Assembly (NCBI RefSeq): GCF_003013245.1 | Contig: NZ_PXYY01000003.1 | Coordinates: forward strand, 1 to 56,399 | DNA: 56,399 bases | Reading direction: 5' to 3' | Source of the DNA: Neisseria iguanae | Lineage (GTDB): Bacteria; Pseudomonadota; Gammaproteobacteria; Burkholderiales; Neisseriaceae | In this document: positions 18,753 to 27,771 of the stretch, in pieces | Layout of the letters: every line of letters starts with the position of its first letter | How positions within the stretch are numbered: the first letter of the stretch is position 1 | Notes under the pieces: model-generated | The model's database searches: none | What the model was told of the DNA's origin: nothing | The model's input: the letters and a program-made list of their open reading frames with translations, nothing else | Position numbers and translations under genes: made by a program

Positions 18753-20500
18753 TTTTGTTCTATCCAGTTGAGTAAGCCGTAAATGACGAGATTATCGACA
18801 ATTTTGACTGTGTTGTCCAAAACAAATGCTTCCGGCAAGGCCTGCACCACTTTAGCCGCACCACCGCCGGTGATGATGATGTCAACTGCTTTTTCCACAC
18901 CGATTTTTTGTTTCAGACGTCCATGCATCATCACCAGCGCACCGCACACCGCGTCCATCATGCCGCTGGCTAAAGCGTTAGACGTAGTCGTCGGAAAAGG
19001 ATATACCTTGCCGACGGGGCGGTTGAGATTGGCGGTTTTCAAGGCCATGGCTTCTTTCATCAGATGGAAGCCGGGCATGATGGTGCCGCCGAGATAATGA
19101 TTATCGTCAGTCAGCGCATCAATGGTAACTGCCGTACCGCAACTTACTACCACGCAGGCATTTTGGCTGAAACGACGGCTGCCCAAGGCATTGAACCAAC
19201 GGTCGGAACCGTGTTCGGCCGGATAGCGGTAATGATTGCGTACACCCAAACCTTGCGCCATTGACGGCAGCCATTTGACCGGCTGCTGCAATTGTTCGGC
19301 CACCAAGGCTTTTTTGGCTTCTCCGCACACGGCGCAACCGACGATTTTCAGCAGGCCGTCCGAACGTTCGCGCCACGCTTCGCCTAAGCGGCTCAAATCG
19401 CGGTAAGGCGCACGGCTGACTTCGCCGAATGCACCGTTTTCCACCCACGCCCATTTCAATTGGCTGTTACCGCCATCAAGCAACAAATAACGTTCGTTGC
19501 GCACGATGGTTTGCGGCGCGGGATGGTCGTTCGGGCGCAAACTGATTTCGCCGCTGACAATGGTTTTCCCGCCCGCCGCTGTTGCCAAACGTAACGCACC
19601 TTGTTCGTTCACGCCCGATACCGTACCTTCATGAATTACCACACCGTCTTGCAGCAATATCACCGCGCGGTTGTGATCGCGGTTGGCCGTCTGATATTCA
19701 CCCGACATCACACCAAAACCGCTGTGCGTAAAGGCTTCAAACGCGCCGTTTAATTCAGCCAACAAAATACTCATTAATTGGTTGGCCGTGGCACCGCGTT
19801 GTGAGGTTGTCTGAAACAAAGCCTGCACCGAAGCGGCGTTTTCCACTTCTTTAGGTAGCACAAAATTCACACCGATACCGACCACTGCCACAGTTTTACC
19901 GCCATTACGCACGGTTTCTATGAGAATGCCGCCGAGTTTGTCGCGCCCGACCACCAAATCGTTCGGCCACTTAATCTGCGTGTTCAAACCCAGTTTTGCC
20001 AAGGCACGGTTGCAGGCCAGTGCCGCCACCAAAGCCAGCGCGCTTAATTCGTGCTGCGGTTTATCAAATGCCCAACCGAAGCTGAACATCAAACATTCAC
20101 CCAAACGGTGCTGCCAACTGCGTCCCTGCCGCCCGCGCCCTTTGCTTTGAACATGCGCCACACACAAGGCTTTGTGCGCTTTTTGAGCCGATTCGCGCGC
20201 CAACGCCAAAATCTCATCGTTGCTGGAAACACATTCGTGTTTTAAGGCCGTCTGAAAACCGTGTTCCTTCGCCAAACACTGCAAGGCTTCGGCCTCAAAT
20301 ACCGCCAAACGCCGCACCAAACGCCATTGACCGTCGTGCTGGCGCAACAAGCCACGGATATGCGGCGGCATTTGGTGCCAAAACCCGTTGAGTTGCTGCG
20401 GCTTCACACCGGCCAAACGGCTCAGTTGCGAAACATGCTGCGGCAGGCCGTCTGAAAGTGCCGCCAAAACCTGCCAATGCGGGGGCTTCATGCCGCTCAT
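18749..20500 (-). CDS. birA/coaX: Bifunctional biotin-protein ligase / type III pantothenate kinase
   Basis: A 583-residue fusion typical of Neisseria. Residues 1-60 form a winged helix, 90-320 the BirA catalytic part with [13 protein letters not shown] and [16 protein letters not shown], and about 330-580 a CoaX (Baf) kinase with [16 protein letters not shown] and [13 protein letters not shown]. The first half attaches biotin to acetyl-CoA carboxylase carrier protein and may repress biotin genes; the second phosphorylates pantothenate for CoA synthesis. It overlaps rfaE2 and the SPOR gene by 4 bp each. Confidence 0.95.
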   Translation of the reverse strand: MSGMKPPHWQVLAALSDGLPQHVSQLSRLAGVKPQQLNGFWHQMPPHIRGLLRQHDGQWRLVRRLAVFEAEALQCLAKEHGFQTALKHECVSSNDEILALARESAQKAHKALCVAHVQSKGRGRQGRSWQHRLGECLMFSFGWAFDKPQHELSALALVAALACNRALAKLGLNTQIKWPNDLVVGRDKLGGILIETVRNGGKTVAVVGIGVNFVLPKEVENAASVQALFQTTSQRGATANQLMSILLAELNGAFEAFTHSGFGVMSGEYQTANRDHNRAVILLQDGVVIHEGTVSGVNEQGALRLATAAGGKTIVSGEISLRPNDHPAPQTIVRNERYLLLDGGNSQLKWAWVENGAFGEVSRAPYRDLSRLGEAWRERSDGLLKIVGCAVCGEAKKALVAEQLQQPVKWLPSMAQGLGVRNHYRYPAEHGSDRWFNALGSRRFSQNACVVVSCGTAVTIDALTDDNHYLGGTIMPGFHLMKEAMALKTANLNRPVGKVYPFPTTTSNALASGMMDAVCGALVMMHGRLKQKIGVEKAVDIIITGGGAAKVVQALPEAFVLDNTVKIVDNLVIYGLLNWIEQK

Positions 20501-21003
20501 TTTTCCGCCGCCACTGTTGCGCGGATTTTTGCCAGCGTTTGCGTGGTCGAAGTTTGGTACAGAAATGGAATCGAATACACCCGGCCGCCGCGCATCAACG
20601 TTTCTTGCGAACCGACAATCTTATCTGCCGGCCAATCGCCGCCTTTAACCAAAACATCCGGCCGCACCAATTCAATTAAAGCCGCCGGCGTGTCCTCATC
20701 GAACCACGTTACCAAATCCACGCTCACCAAAGCCGCCGCTACCGCAGCGCGGTTTTCCAAAGGATTAATCGGACGGTCATCACCCTTCCCTTGGCTGCGG
20801 ACCGAATCATCGGTATTCAAAGCCAGAATCATCGCTGCCCCAGTCGCCCGCGCCTGCGCCAAATAAGTTACATGACCGCGATGCAAAATATCGAAACAAC
20901 CGTTGGTAAATACCAGCGGGCGCGGCAAAGCGGCCAAGCGTTCGGCAAGCCGGCCAGGCGGGCAGATTTTTTGTTCAAAATCAGGCAAAGGCCACTCGGA
21001 CAT
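20497..21003 (-). CDS. rfaE2: Heptose 1-phosphate adenylyltransferase
   Basis: Forms ADP-heptose for the lipooligosaccharide inner core from D-glycero-D-manno-heptose 1-phosphate. The 168-residue product is the stand-alone nucleotidyltransferase half of HldE, with [17 protein letters not shown] (HxGH) near residue 30 and the C-terminal [11 protein letters not shown]. The start at 21003 (MSEWPLPDF) is chosen over 21018 because GGAA lies about 8 bp ahead. It heads the three-gene operon with birA/coaX and the SPOR protein. Confidence 0.92.
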   Translation of the reverse strand: MSEWPLPDFEQKICPPGRLAERLAALPRPLVFTNGCFDILHRGHVTYLAQARATGAAMILALNTDDSVRSQGKGDDRPINPLENRAAVAAALVSVDLVTWFDEDTPAALIELVRPDVLVKGGDWPADKIVGSQETLMRGGRVYSIPFLYQTSTTQTLAKIRATVAAEK

Positions 21004-21076
21004 AATACATTCCATCATTCATTAAACTTATATATTAACGGCTATAATACCGAAGCGCAGTCAAAAGGCAAAGCAA

Positions 21077-21107
21077 AAGGCCGTCTGAACAGATTTCAGA
21101 CGGCCTT
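21077..21107 (-). terminator. DUS hairpin between tRNA cluster and rfaE2
   Basis: Opposed uptake sequences at 21077-21089 and 21095-21107 form a 13-bp stem with a 5-base loop, a second stop for tRNA transcripts before rfaE2. Confidence 0.65.
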
Positions 21108-21143
21108 AGCGTGTAAATGTGTGAATTTAATGTGACAAAATAA

Positions 21144-21175
21144 AAAAACCTGCTTTTGAAGAAGCAGGCTTTTTA
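21144..21175 (-). terminator. Terminator of the tRNA cluster
   Basis: On the minus strand GCCTGCTTC pairs with the inverse GAAGCAGG-type arm and is followed by seven T residues, directly after the last tRNA. Confidence 0.8.
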
Positions 21176-21178
21176 TTT

Positions 21179-21256
21179 TGGTCGGGGCGGTGGGATTCGA
21201 ACTCACGACCCTCTGCTCCCAAAGCAGATGCGCTAACCAGGCTGCGCTACGCCCCG
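21179..21256 (-). tRNA. tRNA-Pro (anticodon TGG), copy 2
   Basis: Full cloverleaf with acceptor CGGGGCG/CGCCCCG, anticodon loop TTTGGGA (TGG) and encoded CCA. Identical to the copy at 21454-21531. Last of four tRNA genes in one transcript. Confidence 0.95.
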
Positions 21257-21263
21257 ATATAGG

Positions 21264-21340
21264 TGGGGTGGCTAATGGGGCTCGAACCCACGACAACCGG
21301 AATCACAATCCGGGGCTCTACCAACTGAGCTATAGCCACC
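21264..21340 (-). tRNA. tRNA-His (anticodon GTG)
   Basis: Acceptor GTGGCTA/TAGCCAC with an extra 5' G, discriminator C, anticodon loop TTGTGAT (GTG) and encoded CCA. The G-1 and C73 are hallmarks of histidine tRNA. Confidence 0.95.
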
Positions 21341-21349
21341 GTAAACCTT

Positions 21350-21426
21350 TGGCACGCCCGACAGGAATCGAACCTGTAACCCCCGACTTAGAAGGTCGGT
21401 GCTCTATCCGGTTGAGCTACGGGCGC
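21350..21426 (-). tRNA. tRNA-Arg (anticodon TCT)
   Basis: Acceptor GCGCCCG/CGGGCGT, anticodon loop CTTCTAA (TCT), encoded CCA. Second gene of the cluster. Confidence 0.94.
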
Positions 21427-21453
21427 TCATGCCGTTACGTGCTAAAACTGGTG

Positions 21454-21531
21454 TGGTCGGGGCGGTGGGATTCGAACTCACGACCCTCTGCTCCCAAAGC
21501 AGATGCGCTAACCAGGCTGCGCTACGCCCCG
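21454..21531 (-). tRNA. tRNA-Pro (anticodon TGG), copy 1
   Basis: First gene of the cluster, identical to the copy at 21179-21256. Encoded CCA and TGG anticodon. The order Pro-Arg-His-Pro resembles the arg-his-leu-pro cluster of E. coli. Confidence 0.95.
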
Positions 21532-21545
21532 ACTTGAAGAGTAAA

Positions 21546-21574
21546 ACTATACTTATTTTCGAAAAAAACGTCAA
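21546..21574 (-). promoter_or_regulatory. Promoter of the tRNA cluster
   Basis: On the minus strand TTGACG (21574-21569) and TATAGT (21551-21546) are 17 bp apart, a near-consensus sigma-70 promoter ending 15 bp before the first tRNA. Confidence 0.8.
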
Positions 21575-21804
21575 CCTTTATATTTAACATTTTGTTAAAA
21601 TATGATTTATCTGATTATTTTTATTTAGAATTTAATTCATATTCAGCTATTTATCCTTATTACCCCATCAGGCTGCCTGAAAATAAATCTGCGTAAAGCA
21701 ACAGACAAATAACAGACAAATACTGCAAAAAGCAGCTTAAAAATGAGATAATTACCTGATTTTTCCCATTTCCGCATCCTTCCCCTTGCAACAAGAGAAT
21801 AAAC

Positions 21805-22656
21805 ATGACTGCTCAATTAATCAACGGTAAAAAAATTTCACAACAACGCTTGGCGGCAGTCGCCCAAGCAGTCGAAAAACGTACGGCAGCCGGCTTGCAT
21901 ACACCTTGTCTGGCGGTGGTTTTGGTTGGCGGAGACCCGGCCAGCGCCGTTTATGTCCGAAACAAAAAAACCGCCTGTCAAAAATCAGGCATTGCTTCTT
22001 TATCTTACGAACTGCCTGCCGAAACCACACAAGACGAATTGCTGGAGCTGGTGGACGAATTAAACGCCAATCCCGAAGTGGACGGTATTTTGGTGCAACT
22101 GCCTTTGCCGAAACACATCGACAGCCAAGCCGTTTTGGAACGCATTTTACCGCACAAAGACGTGGACGGCTTTCACCCTTACAACGTCGGCCGCTTGGTT
22201 GTGAAAATGCCGCTCATGCGGCCTTGCACACCCAAAGGCGTGATGACCCTCCTCGAAGCCTACGGCATTGACCCCAAGGGCAAAAAAGCCGTCATCGTCG
22301 GCGCATCAAATATTGTCGGCCGCCCTCAGGCATTGGAATTACTGCTTTCCCGCGCCACCGTAACAATCTGCCACAGCGCCACTGAAAACTTAGCGGAAGA
22401 AGTCGCCCAAGCCGATATCTTGGTAGTCGGTGTCGGGATTCCGAATTTTGTCAAAGGCGAATGGGTGAAACCGGGTGCCGTGGTCATCGACGTCGGCATC
22501 AACCGTTTGGAAGACGGCAGCTTGTGCGGCGATGTGGAATTTGATGCCGCCAAAGAACGTGCTGCCATGATTACCCCCGTGCCCGGTGGCGTAGGCCCGA
22601 TGACGATTGCCACCCTTCTGGAAAACACCTTACATGCCGCACGATTACATGATTAA
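21805..22656 (+). CDS. folD: Methylenetetrahydrofolate dehydrogenase/cyclohydrolase
   Basis: Bifunctional enzyme interconverting methylene-, methenyl- and formyl-tetrahydrofolate in one-carbon metabolism. The 283-residue product has [14 protein letters not shown] with the catalytic lysine near residue 54, [13 protein letters not shown] near 120, the nucleotide-binding [16 protein letters not shown] near 165, and the signature [17 protein letters not shown] near 260. It stands alone, with a miniature element starting 6 bp after the stop and then a DUS terminator shared with pilC. Confidence 0.97.
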   Translation: MTAQLINGKKISQQRLAAVAQAVEKRTAAGLHTPCLAVVLVGGDPASAVYVRNKKTACQKSGIASLSYELPAETTQDELLELVDELNANPEVDGILVQLPLPKHIDSQAVLERILPHKDVDGFHPYNVGRLVVKMPLMRPCTPKGVMTLLEAYGIDPKGKKAVIVGASNIVGRPQALELLLSRATVTICHSATENLAEEVAQADILVVGVGIPNFVKGEWVKPGAVVIDVGINRLEDGSLCGDVEFDAAKERAAMITPVPGGVGPMTIATLLENTLHAARLHD

Positions 22657-22661
22657 AAGTT

Positions 22662-22803
22662 GAGACCTTTGCAAAATCCCCATCTTTGGCACATTTCTTC
22701 ATTATGCCTTGCTCAAAAGCTTGCTTATCTTTATGATATGTCTTCGCTTTCTGTGCTGCACTAACTCAAACTACACTCAAATCCAAGGTTTTACAAAGGC
22801 TTC
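22662..22803. mobile_element. Miniature inverted-repeat element with IS1106-type ends
   Basis: A 142-bp noncoding element bounded by GAGACCTTTGCAAAATCC and, inverted, GAAGCCTTTGTAAAACC. The ends match those of the element at 13075 and of the dead IS1106-like element, but the middle is unrelated. It inserted 6 bp past the folD stop, between gene and terminator. Confidence 0.6.
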
Positions 22804-22828
22804 TTTCAATAAACTTTTCATCATAACA

Positions 22829-22868
22829 AAAGGCCGTCTGAAAGGTTCAAACCTTTCAGACGGCCTTT
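22829..22868. terminator. Bidirectional DUS terminator between folD and pilC
   Basis: A 19-bp stem with a 2-base loop built from two opposed uptake sequences, with A and T runs on both sides, serves the convergent genes folD and pilC. Confidence 0.85.
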
Positions 22869-22884
22869 AATCTTACGGCTTCAA

Positions 22885-25800
22885 TTAGAAGAAGATTTCA
22901 CGCCAAGACAAACGACGGATACCGCAGATTCGGCCTTCAATATCAATATCCGCCAACTGGCTATCCGTCGAATTAGACAGCAACAGTTTACGAACAGCTT
23001 TACGGCTGAAACATTTGTTGTTTGGAATTTCGCTATTGGCTGGTTTTAACGGTTGGTCCGTACCGGTTCCACCGCTGTCGCCGTCACGCGTAACCGGCGA
23101 ATCATTCAGCTTAGTATGATCAACATAGGTAAAGCTGGTGATGCCTTGAATGCTGATACCATTGACGTATAATCCGGCATCGTTAATAGGCAATTTCAAA
23201 CGCGCACTACGCTGATTGAGCGCACCACCGTTTTCAGCACTTACACCAAAAATCTTGCTGGCGCTGCTGGTTTTGGTTTCGGTTTTGTCCGGAATACAAA
23301 CGTCACCATTCGATTTCGTCTTATTCGTAACCTTATTATAGCTGCGCGTAGACAATATGGCCGTCTGAAGAATCATGGTCGGCTTCACTACCACGCGCTC
23401 GCCATTGTTTTCTAAATTGAAAAACCAGCCTTTTTGTTCTTTACCAACAGGATTATTGGTTAGAAACACCTGGCCTTTAGCGCTAACGCTCATGGTTTGT
23501 TGCCGTAAATCAGCCTGCTTAGCAACTTTTTCACTCACCGGATTAGCATCGGGCGTATCCGGCAACTTGTCGAAAATACCATATACTGCCTGCTGATTTT
23601 TATTTTCCAAATCGCTTTCGTAAATATCGCTACCGGTGCCGAAAATCACCACATAGCTGCCATTACTACGGCGAGAAACCGCAGGTGCGGAAGTAACCGG
23701 CTGGCTGGATTGGCCTTCAAAGATACGGGTCGCCTTCCAAGCAGACGGTGTTTCGCCACGCAAATCGAAACGGTACATATTGCCGCCATAGTCGCCTGCA
23801 TAAGCCACATCGACAATGCCGTCAAAATCGGTATCAACCAAGGTAGGCGATGATAAACCGCCAACACCGTTTGACACTTCGATTTTCTTAATCAATGTCC
23901 CTTTACTATCGCCTTTTACTTCACCGCTACCGGCTTCCTGACCGAGCATTTCATAAACATAAAGTGCGGTTTCACTTAAATCTTTGCCGTCTTTATCAGT
24001 CATATTACGATAACCGCTGGATAAGAAACCGGCATAGCGTACATTCTCGGTTATGCTGACTCTATCGCCGTTGCGTTTCACAGAAATACGACCGATTTGC
24101 GGCGTACCGATGGTATAGCCAAGCTTGTTATTCTTGCCTTTTTCGGTTTCAAACAACGGAACATCCGACAGCCATTTCGATTCACCGGCATTCAAGGCCA
24201 GAGGAGAACCATTATGACGGTTTACGCCGCCAATGTTTAATGCATACGCACCACGGCCGCCTTGCCCCATGGCGCCAAACATGAACATTTGCTGGCCTTT
24301 TGATTTCGCGCCATTTGGCGTACGGCGCAAAGTCATGCCGCCGTTAACCAGATAACGGTGTGGCACGACCGAACCATATTGCTCATGTGCCACATCTTTT
24401 AAGAATTTGCCCATAGTGGAAGCATTACCGGCATCATCTTCACGCTCCATTGCCGCAGGGATATAGCTGAGCTTCAAATCGTAGGGATGCGCACCACTTG
24501 CGCGCTGAAACATATGCACCATACCGTCATTTGCAGCCGTCACCATAAATTCCTGACGGCCTTTGACATTATTGCCAATCGTATTCAATGAGCTGCCAAG
24601 AATATCGCCCAAATCACGTTTGCCGTCTTCACGGATGCGGTAAGCCTGGCTGTATCGACGGTTTTTAGCTGTTTGATTCAATAGCGTATCTGTGCTTTGG
24701 CGCGCCGTCCAAGGCAGCAAAACATTTTTCCATTCCAATTGATCAGCAGGTGTTCCGCCACTGATGCCAAAGTCTGCATTGGACATTTGACGATCAGCCA
24801 GGTTCTGCACCCATGCCACTGTTTTACCATTATTAATCATGGTTTTTCGATTGGTGAATGAAGGCTCCGTCACCACATTATTATTGACCGTACCGTCCGG
24901 ATTCAGTTTGAAGAATTTGAGACGGCTGCTCCACGAACCACTATCTAACTCAACCGCAGCCGCCATATCAGGCACGCCGTTGCTGCTGGTTGCAGCCGGC
25001 GCAACCGTGCCGTGAGAAATGATAGGGACGCTGGTGCTGGAGGCGTTGATATTGTTGAAGATGCTTTTGAAGGCGGCCACCAGGCTGTCGGCATCATCCG
25101 CGGCAAAGTAGCCGCCTTTTGGAGAGGCGCCGCGTTCCAAGTATTTTTTACCTTCCGCGCTAATGCCGCTGCCAAAGCCGACTGTGAAGGTTTCGGCTGT
25201 TTGATCTTTATAGATGCTGACTCCTTTAGCATCTTTCGGGTCGGCAGGATCGCCATCCCAGCTTTTACCTGTTTTATCAGTTCCTCCCGTTTTAAAGTCT
25301 TTTGTGGCCAAAGTTTGGCTGAACCAGCCCAAGCCATCCTCGCGGTCAAAAACACTATCGGTAATACCATTAATACCATCAACCTTCCTTCCTCCGCGAC
25401 GCACCCCAAAATATCCATCCCGGAAAGTATCGCTGCCATCTGCTGGGAAAATCCTATGCGTCCCTCTAGGATAGAACCAGCTGTTGTTCGCATCACCATC
25501 CGACATTAAGACGATATAGTTTTTTTGGCAGCGATAAGATGGTTGGTTACGGACAATACTCGACAGTTCATAATAACGCCGGGTGGTCGGCGTATTTCCT
25601 GCAGGACGCATGCCATTAATTCTCTTTAAAATATCAGCATGGTCACTGGTGTAGGCTGATGCATTGCCCCCGCCGGCATTATTTAGCGTTTGAAAGCCCC
25701 AATTAATCAAATCTTTATATTGCCCAACTACTTCCTTAAGCGCCTCTTTGGTAATTTCCATGCGGGATTTTTGACCAATAAGATAAGGAACCCTACTTTC

Positions 25801-26049
25801 TCCCGGCACCCACTTCATACTGCCCGAATCATCGATAAACAGCATCACATTCGGCTTGACCTTAACCTCACCTGTTACCGATTGATTTTGCAAATAAAAC
25901 GGCACAGAGGCAAATTTTTGCGCCGCCGCACTTGCATGAACGGAAGCCACCAGCGACAATGCCGAAACCACGCTCAAGATAATCGGGCGGACGTTGTTTT
26001 TCCGCGCGGCGCGGTTCCCGGCAATATGTTTTTCAGATTTCGATTTCAT
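22885..26049 (-). CDS. pilC: PilC/PilY1-type pilus-tip adhesin
   Basis: Type IV pilus protein needed for pilus assembly, adhesion and twitching. The 1054-residue product has a signal peptide (cut probably after HASAAA, about residue 43), a von Willebrand-like N-terminal half with LFIDDSGSMKW (MIDAS-type DxSxS near 72), and a C-terminal beta-propeller region with the calcium-type loop DTDFDGIVDVAYAGDYGGN near 745. It ends with a WREIFF tail. The coding start has no poly-G tract, unlike phase-variable meningococcal and gonococcal pilC. A single copy is present here. Confidence 0.92.
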   Translation of the reverse strand: MKSKSEKHIAGNRAARKNNVRPIILSVVSALSLVASVHASAAAQKFASVPFYLQNQSVTGEVKVKPNVMLFIDDSGSMKWVPGESRVPYLIGQKSRMEITKEALKEVVGQYKDLINWGFQTLNNAGGGNASAYTSDHADILKRINGMRPAGNTPTTRRYYELSSIVRNQPSYRCQKNYIVLMSDGDANNSWFYPRGTHRIFPADGSDTFRDGYFGVRRGGRKVDGINGITDSVFDREDGLGWFSQTLATKDFKTGGTDKTGKSWDGDPADPKDAKGVSIYKDQTAETFTVGFGSGISAEGKKYLERGASPKGGYFAADDADSLVAAFKSIFNNINASSTSVPIISHGTVAPAATSSNGVPDMAAAVELDSGSWSSRLKFFKLNPDGTVNNNVVTEPSFTNRKTMINNGKTVAWVQNLADRQMSNADFGISGGTPADQLEWKNVLLPWTARQSTDTLLNQTAKNRRYSQAYRIREDGKRDLGDILGSSLNTIGNNVKGRQEFMVTAANDGMVHMFQRASGAHPYDLKLSYIPAAMEREDDAGNASTMGKFLKDVAHEQYGSVVPHRYLVNGGMTLRRTPNGAKSKGQQMFMFGAMGQGGRGAYALNIGGVNRHNGSPLALNAGESKWLSDVPLFETEKGKNNKLGYTIGTPQIGRISVKRNGDRVSITENVRYAGFLSSGYRNMTDKDGKDLSETALYVYEMLGQEAGSGEVKGDSKGTLIKKIEVSNGVGGLSSPTLVDTDFDGIVDVAYAGDYGGNMYRFDLRGETPSAWKATRIFEGQSSQPVTSAPAVSRRSNGSYVVIFGTGSDIYESDLENKNQQAVYGIFDKLPDTPDANPVSEKVAKQADLRQQTMSVSAKGQVFLTNNPVGKEQKGWFFNLENNGERVVVKPTMILQTAILSTRSYNKVTNKTKSNGDVCIPDKTETKTSSASKIFGVSAENGGALNQRSARLKLPINDAGLYVNGISIQGITSFTYVDHTKLNDSPVTRDGDSGGTGTDQPLKPANSEIPNNKCFSRKAVRKLLLSNSTDSQLADIDIEGRICGIRRLSWREIFF

Positions 26050-26208
26050 AGAAATACAAACCGTTTGTTATTGTTGACGAAATCTGATTTTATCATTTCT
26101 ATTGCATAACAGGTAGCATTTATACCAATTTAGCCGCACACACGGCAAATTGATGACAAAAATGAAACAGCCATTTATCCTTTTTCCGCCACTCGCCCGT
26201 TTTCCGAC

Positions 26209-26237
26209 TTGAACCAAACGGCGTTTTCGCTTAAAAT
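26209..26237 (+). promoter_or_regulatory. Promoter of the carA leader
   Basis: TTGAAC (26209-26214) and TAAAAT (26232-26237) are separated by exactly 17 bp, predicting transcription from about 26243, roughly 180 bases before carA. Confidence 0.6.
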
Positions 26238-26240
26238 GCA

Positions 26241-26320
26241 GTGCTTCTACGGCATAGACCGAAATGCCTGAAAAAGCACGTAACACAATATTTCCGATAT
26301 TGGGGTGACGTGCTTTTTTT
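26241..26320 (+). promoter_or_regulatory. Attenuator-like leader RNA upstream of carA
   Basis: Just below the promoter a first hairpin can form (GGCAT 26251-26255 with ATGCC 26264-26268, extended by GTGCTT 26241-26246 with AAGCAC 26274-26279). The second arm of that extension is also the first arm of a strong terminator: AAAAAGCACGT (26271-26281) with ACGTGCTTTTT (26308-26318), containing an inner stem CAATAT/ATATTG and ending in seven T residues. The two structures exclude each other, as in a transcription attenuator. The ligand or signal is unknown. It could instead be a short independent RNA. Confidence 0.5.
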
Positions 26321-26335
26321 CGACCATATTCTTGA

Positions 26336-26384
26336 AGGCTGTCTGAAAACGCCCTTTCTTTTTCCTCGTTTGCTCAGACAGCCT
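26336..26384 (+). repeat. Variant-DUS inverted pair before carA
   Basis: AGGCTGTCTGA (26336-26346) is inverted at 26374-26384, with a 27-base loop. It is the same altered DUS as at 15193 and 51980, with both arms changed. It lies in the carA leader. Confidence 0.6.
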
Positions 26385-26422
26385 CTATCAAACATTTCAA
26401 TTCAGCAAGACAGGAATTCATT

Positions 26423-27553
26423 ATGACAACCCCAGCACTTCTGGTTCTCGCCGACGGCAGCATGTTTCACGGCACATCGGCCGGTTATCACGGCACGGCT
26501 TCCGGCGAAGTGGTCTTCAACACTTCGATGACCGGCCATCAGGAAATCCTGACCGACCCGTCATACTGCAAACAAATCGTCACGCTGACTTATCCGCACA
26601 TAGGCAACACCGGCACCAACCCTGAAGACGCGGAAAGCCGCAATGTGTATGCTGCCGGTTTGATTATTCGCGATTTGCCGCCGCTGCACAGCAATTTCCG
26701 AGCAGCCGAAAGCCTGCAGGAATATCTGGTGCGCAATCAAACTGTGGCCATTGCCGACATCGACACCCGCCGCCTGACCCGAATTTTGCGCGACAAAGGT
26801 GCGCAGGCCGGTGCGATTTTGACCGGTGCGGACGCGACCGTAGAAAAAGCGCAAGAATTGATTGCGGCCTTCGGCAGCATGGTCGGCAAGGATTTGGCCC
26901 GGGAAGTAACCTGCGCGGAAATTTATGAATGGACGGAAGGCGAATGGAAACCGGGTCAAGGTTTCTCCACGCCTGAGAAACAGCCTTACCATGTCGTCGC
27001 ATACGATTTCGGCGTGAAAACCAATATCCTGCGCATGCTGGCCGAACGCGGCTGCCGCCTGACTGTGGTTCCTGCGCAAACGCCTGCGGCAGATGTGTTG
27101 GCGATGAATCCGGACGGCGTATTCTTATCCAACGGCCCCGGCGACCCCGAGCCTTGCGCTTACGCCATCAACGCGATTCAGGAAATTTTGGCAACTAAGA
27201 AACCGATATTCGGCATTTGCTTGGGTCACCAATTATTGGGCTTGGCGGTGGGCGGCAAAACCCGCAAAATGCCGTTCGGTCATCATGGTGCCAACCACCC
27301 TGTACAAAACTTGCAAAGCGGCCGCGTGATGATTACCAGCCAAAACCACGGCTTTGAAGTGGATGCGGATACTTTGCCTGAAAATGTGAACGTAACCCAC
27401 CGCTCATTATTTGACGGCTCGCTGCAAGGCATTGAGTTGACCGACCAAGCGGCGTTCAGCTTCCAAGGTCACCCGGAAGCTGGCCCAGGGCCGCACGATG
27501 TGGCTTATCTGTTTGATAAGTTTATCGGCAGCCTGAAAACCGCTAAAGCATAA
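26423..27553 (+). CDS. carA: Carbamoyl-phosphate synthase small subunit
   Basis: Glutaminase subunit that passes ammonia to CarB for carbamoyl phosphate, the precursor of arginine and pyrimidines. The 376-residue product has the class I amidotransferase nucleophile in [13 protein letters not shown] (about residue 265) and the partner histidine in [11 protein letters not shown] (near 350). AGGAA is 9 bp before the start. The leader carries a promoter and an attenuator-like terminator. carB lies 2.2 kb downstream, beyond unrelated sequence, a split also described in gonococcus. Confidence 0.97.
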   Translation: MTTPALLVLADGSMFHGTSAGYHGTASGEVVFNTSMTGHQEILTDPSYCKQIVTLTYPHIGNTGTNPEDAESRNVYAAGLIIRDLPPLHSNFRAAESLQEYLVRNQTVAIADIDTRRLTRILRDKGAQAGAILTGADATVEKAQELIAAFGSMVGKDLAREVTCAEIYEWTEGEWKPGQGFSTPEKQPYHVVAYDFGVKTNILRMLAERGCRLTVVPAQTPAADVLAMNPDGVFLSNGPGDPEPCAYAINAIQEILATKKPIFGICLGHQLLGLAVGGKTRKMPFGHHGANHPVQNLQSGRVMITSQNHGFEVDADTLPENVNVTHRSLFDGSLQGIELTDQAAFSFQGHPEAGPGPHDVAYLFDKFIGSLKTAKA

Positions 27554-27771
27554 TGGGATTTTCAGACAATCTGCAACGGGATAAAAAGGCCGTATGAAAA
27601 TAATAATCCAAAATAAAACAAAATATTAACTACTGATAACTGTTTTCTATCCATTACGGATTCGGCTTCGATCAGATAACAATTAGGCTTAACCACCTGC
27701 CTCACGCGTGTACCCTAAGGCCGTCCGAAACACCCCAATCCTTTCAGACGGCATATTCATCAAGAGGAAAA

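Noticed and set aside
18749..20500. Assembly fusion of birA and coaX
   Set aside because: Both domains are complete and in one frame, and the same fusion is normal in Neisseria, so it is genuine.
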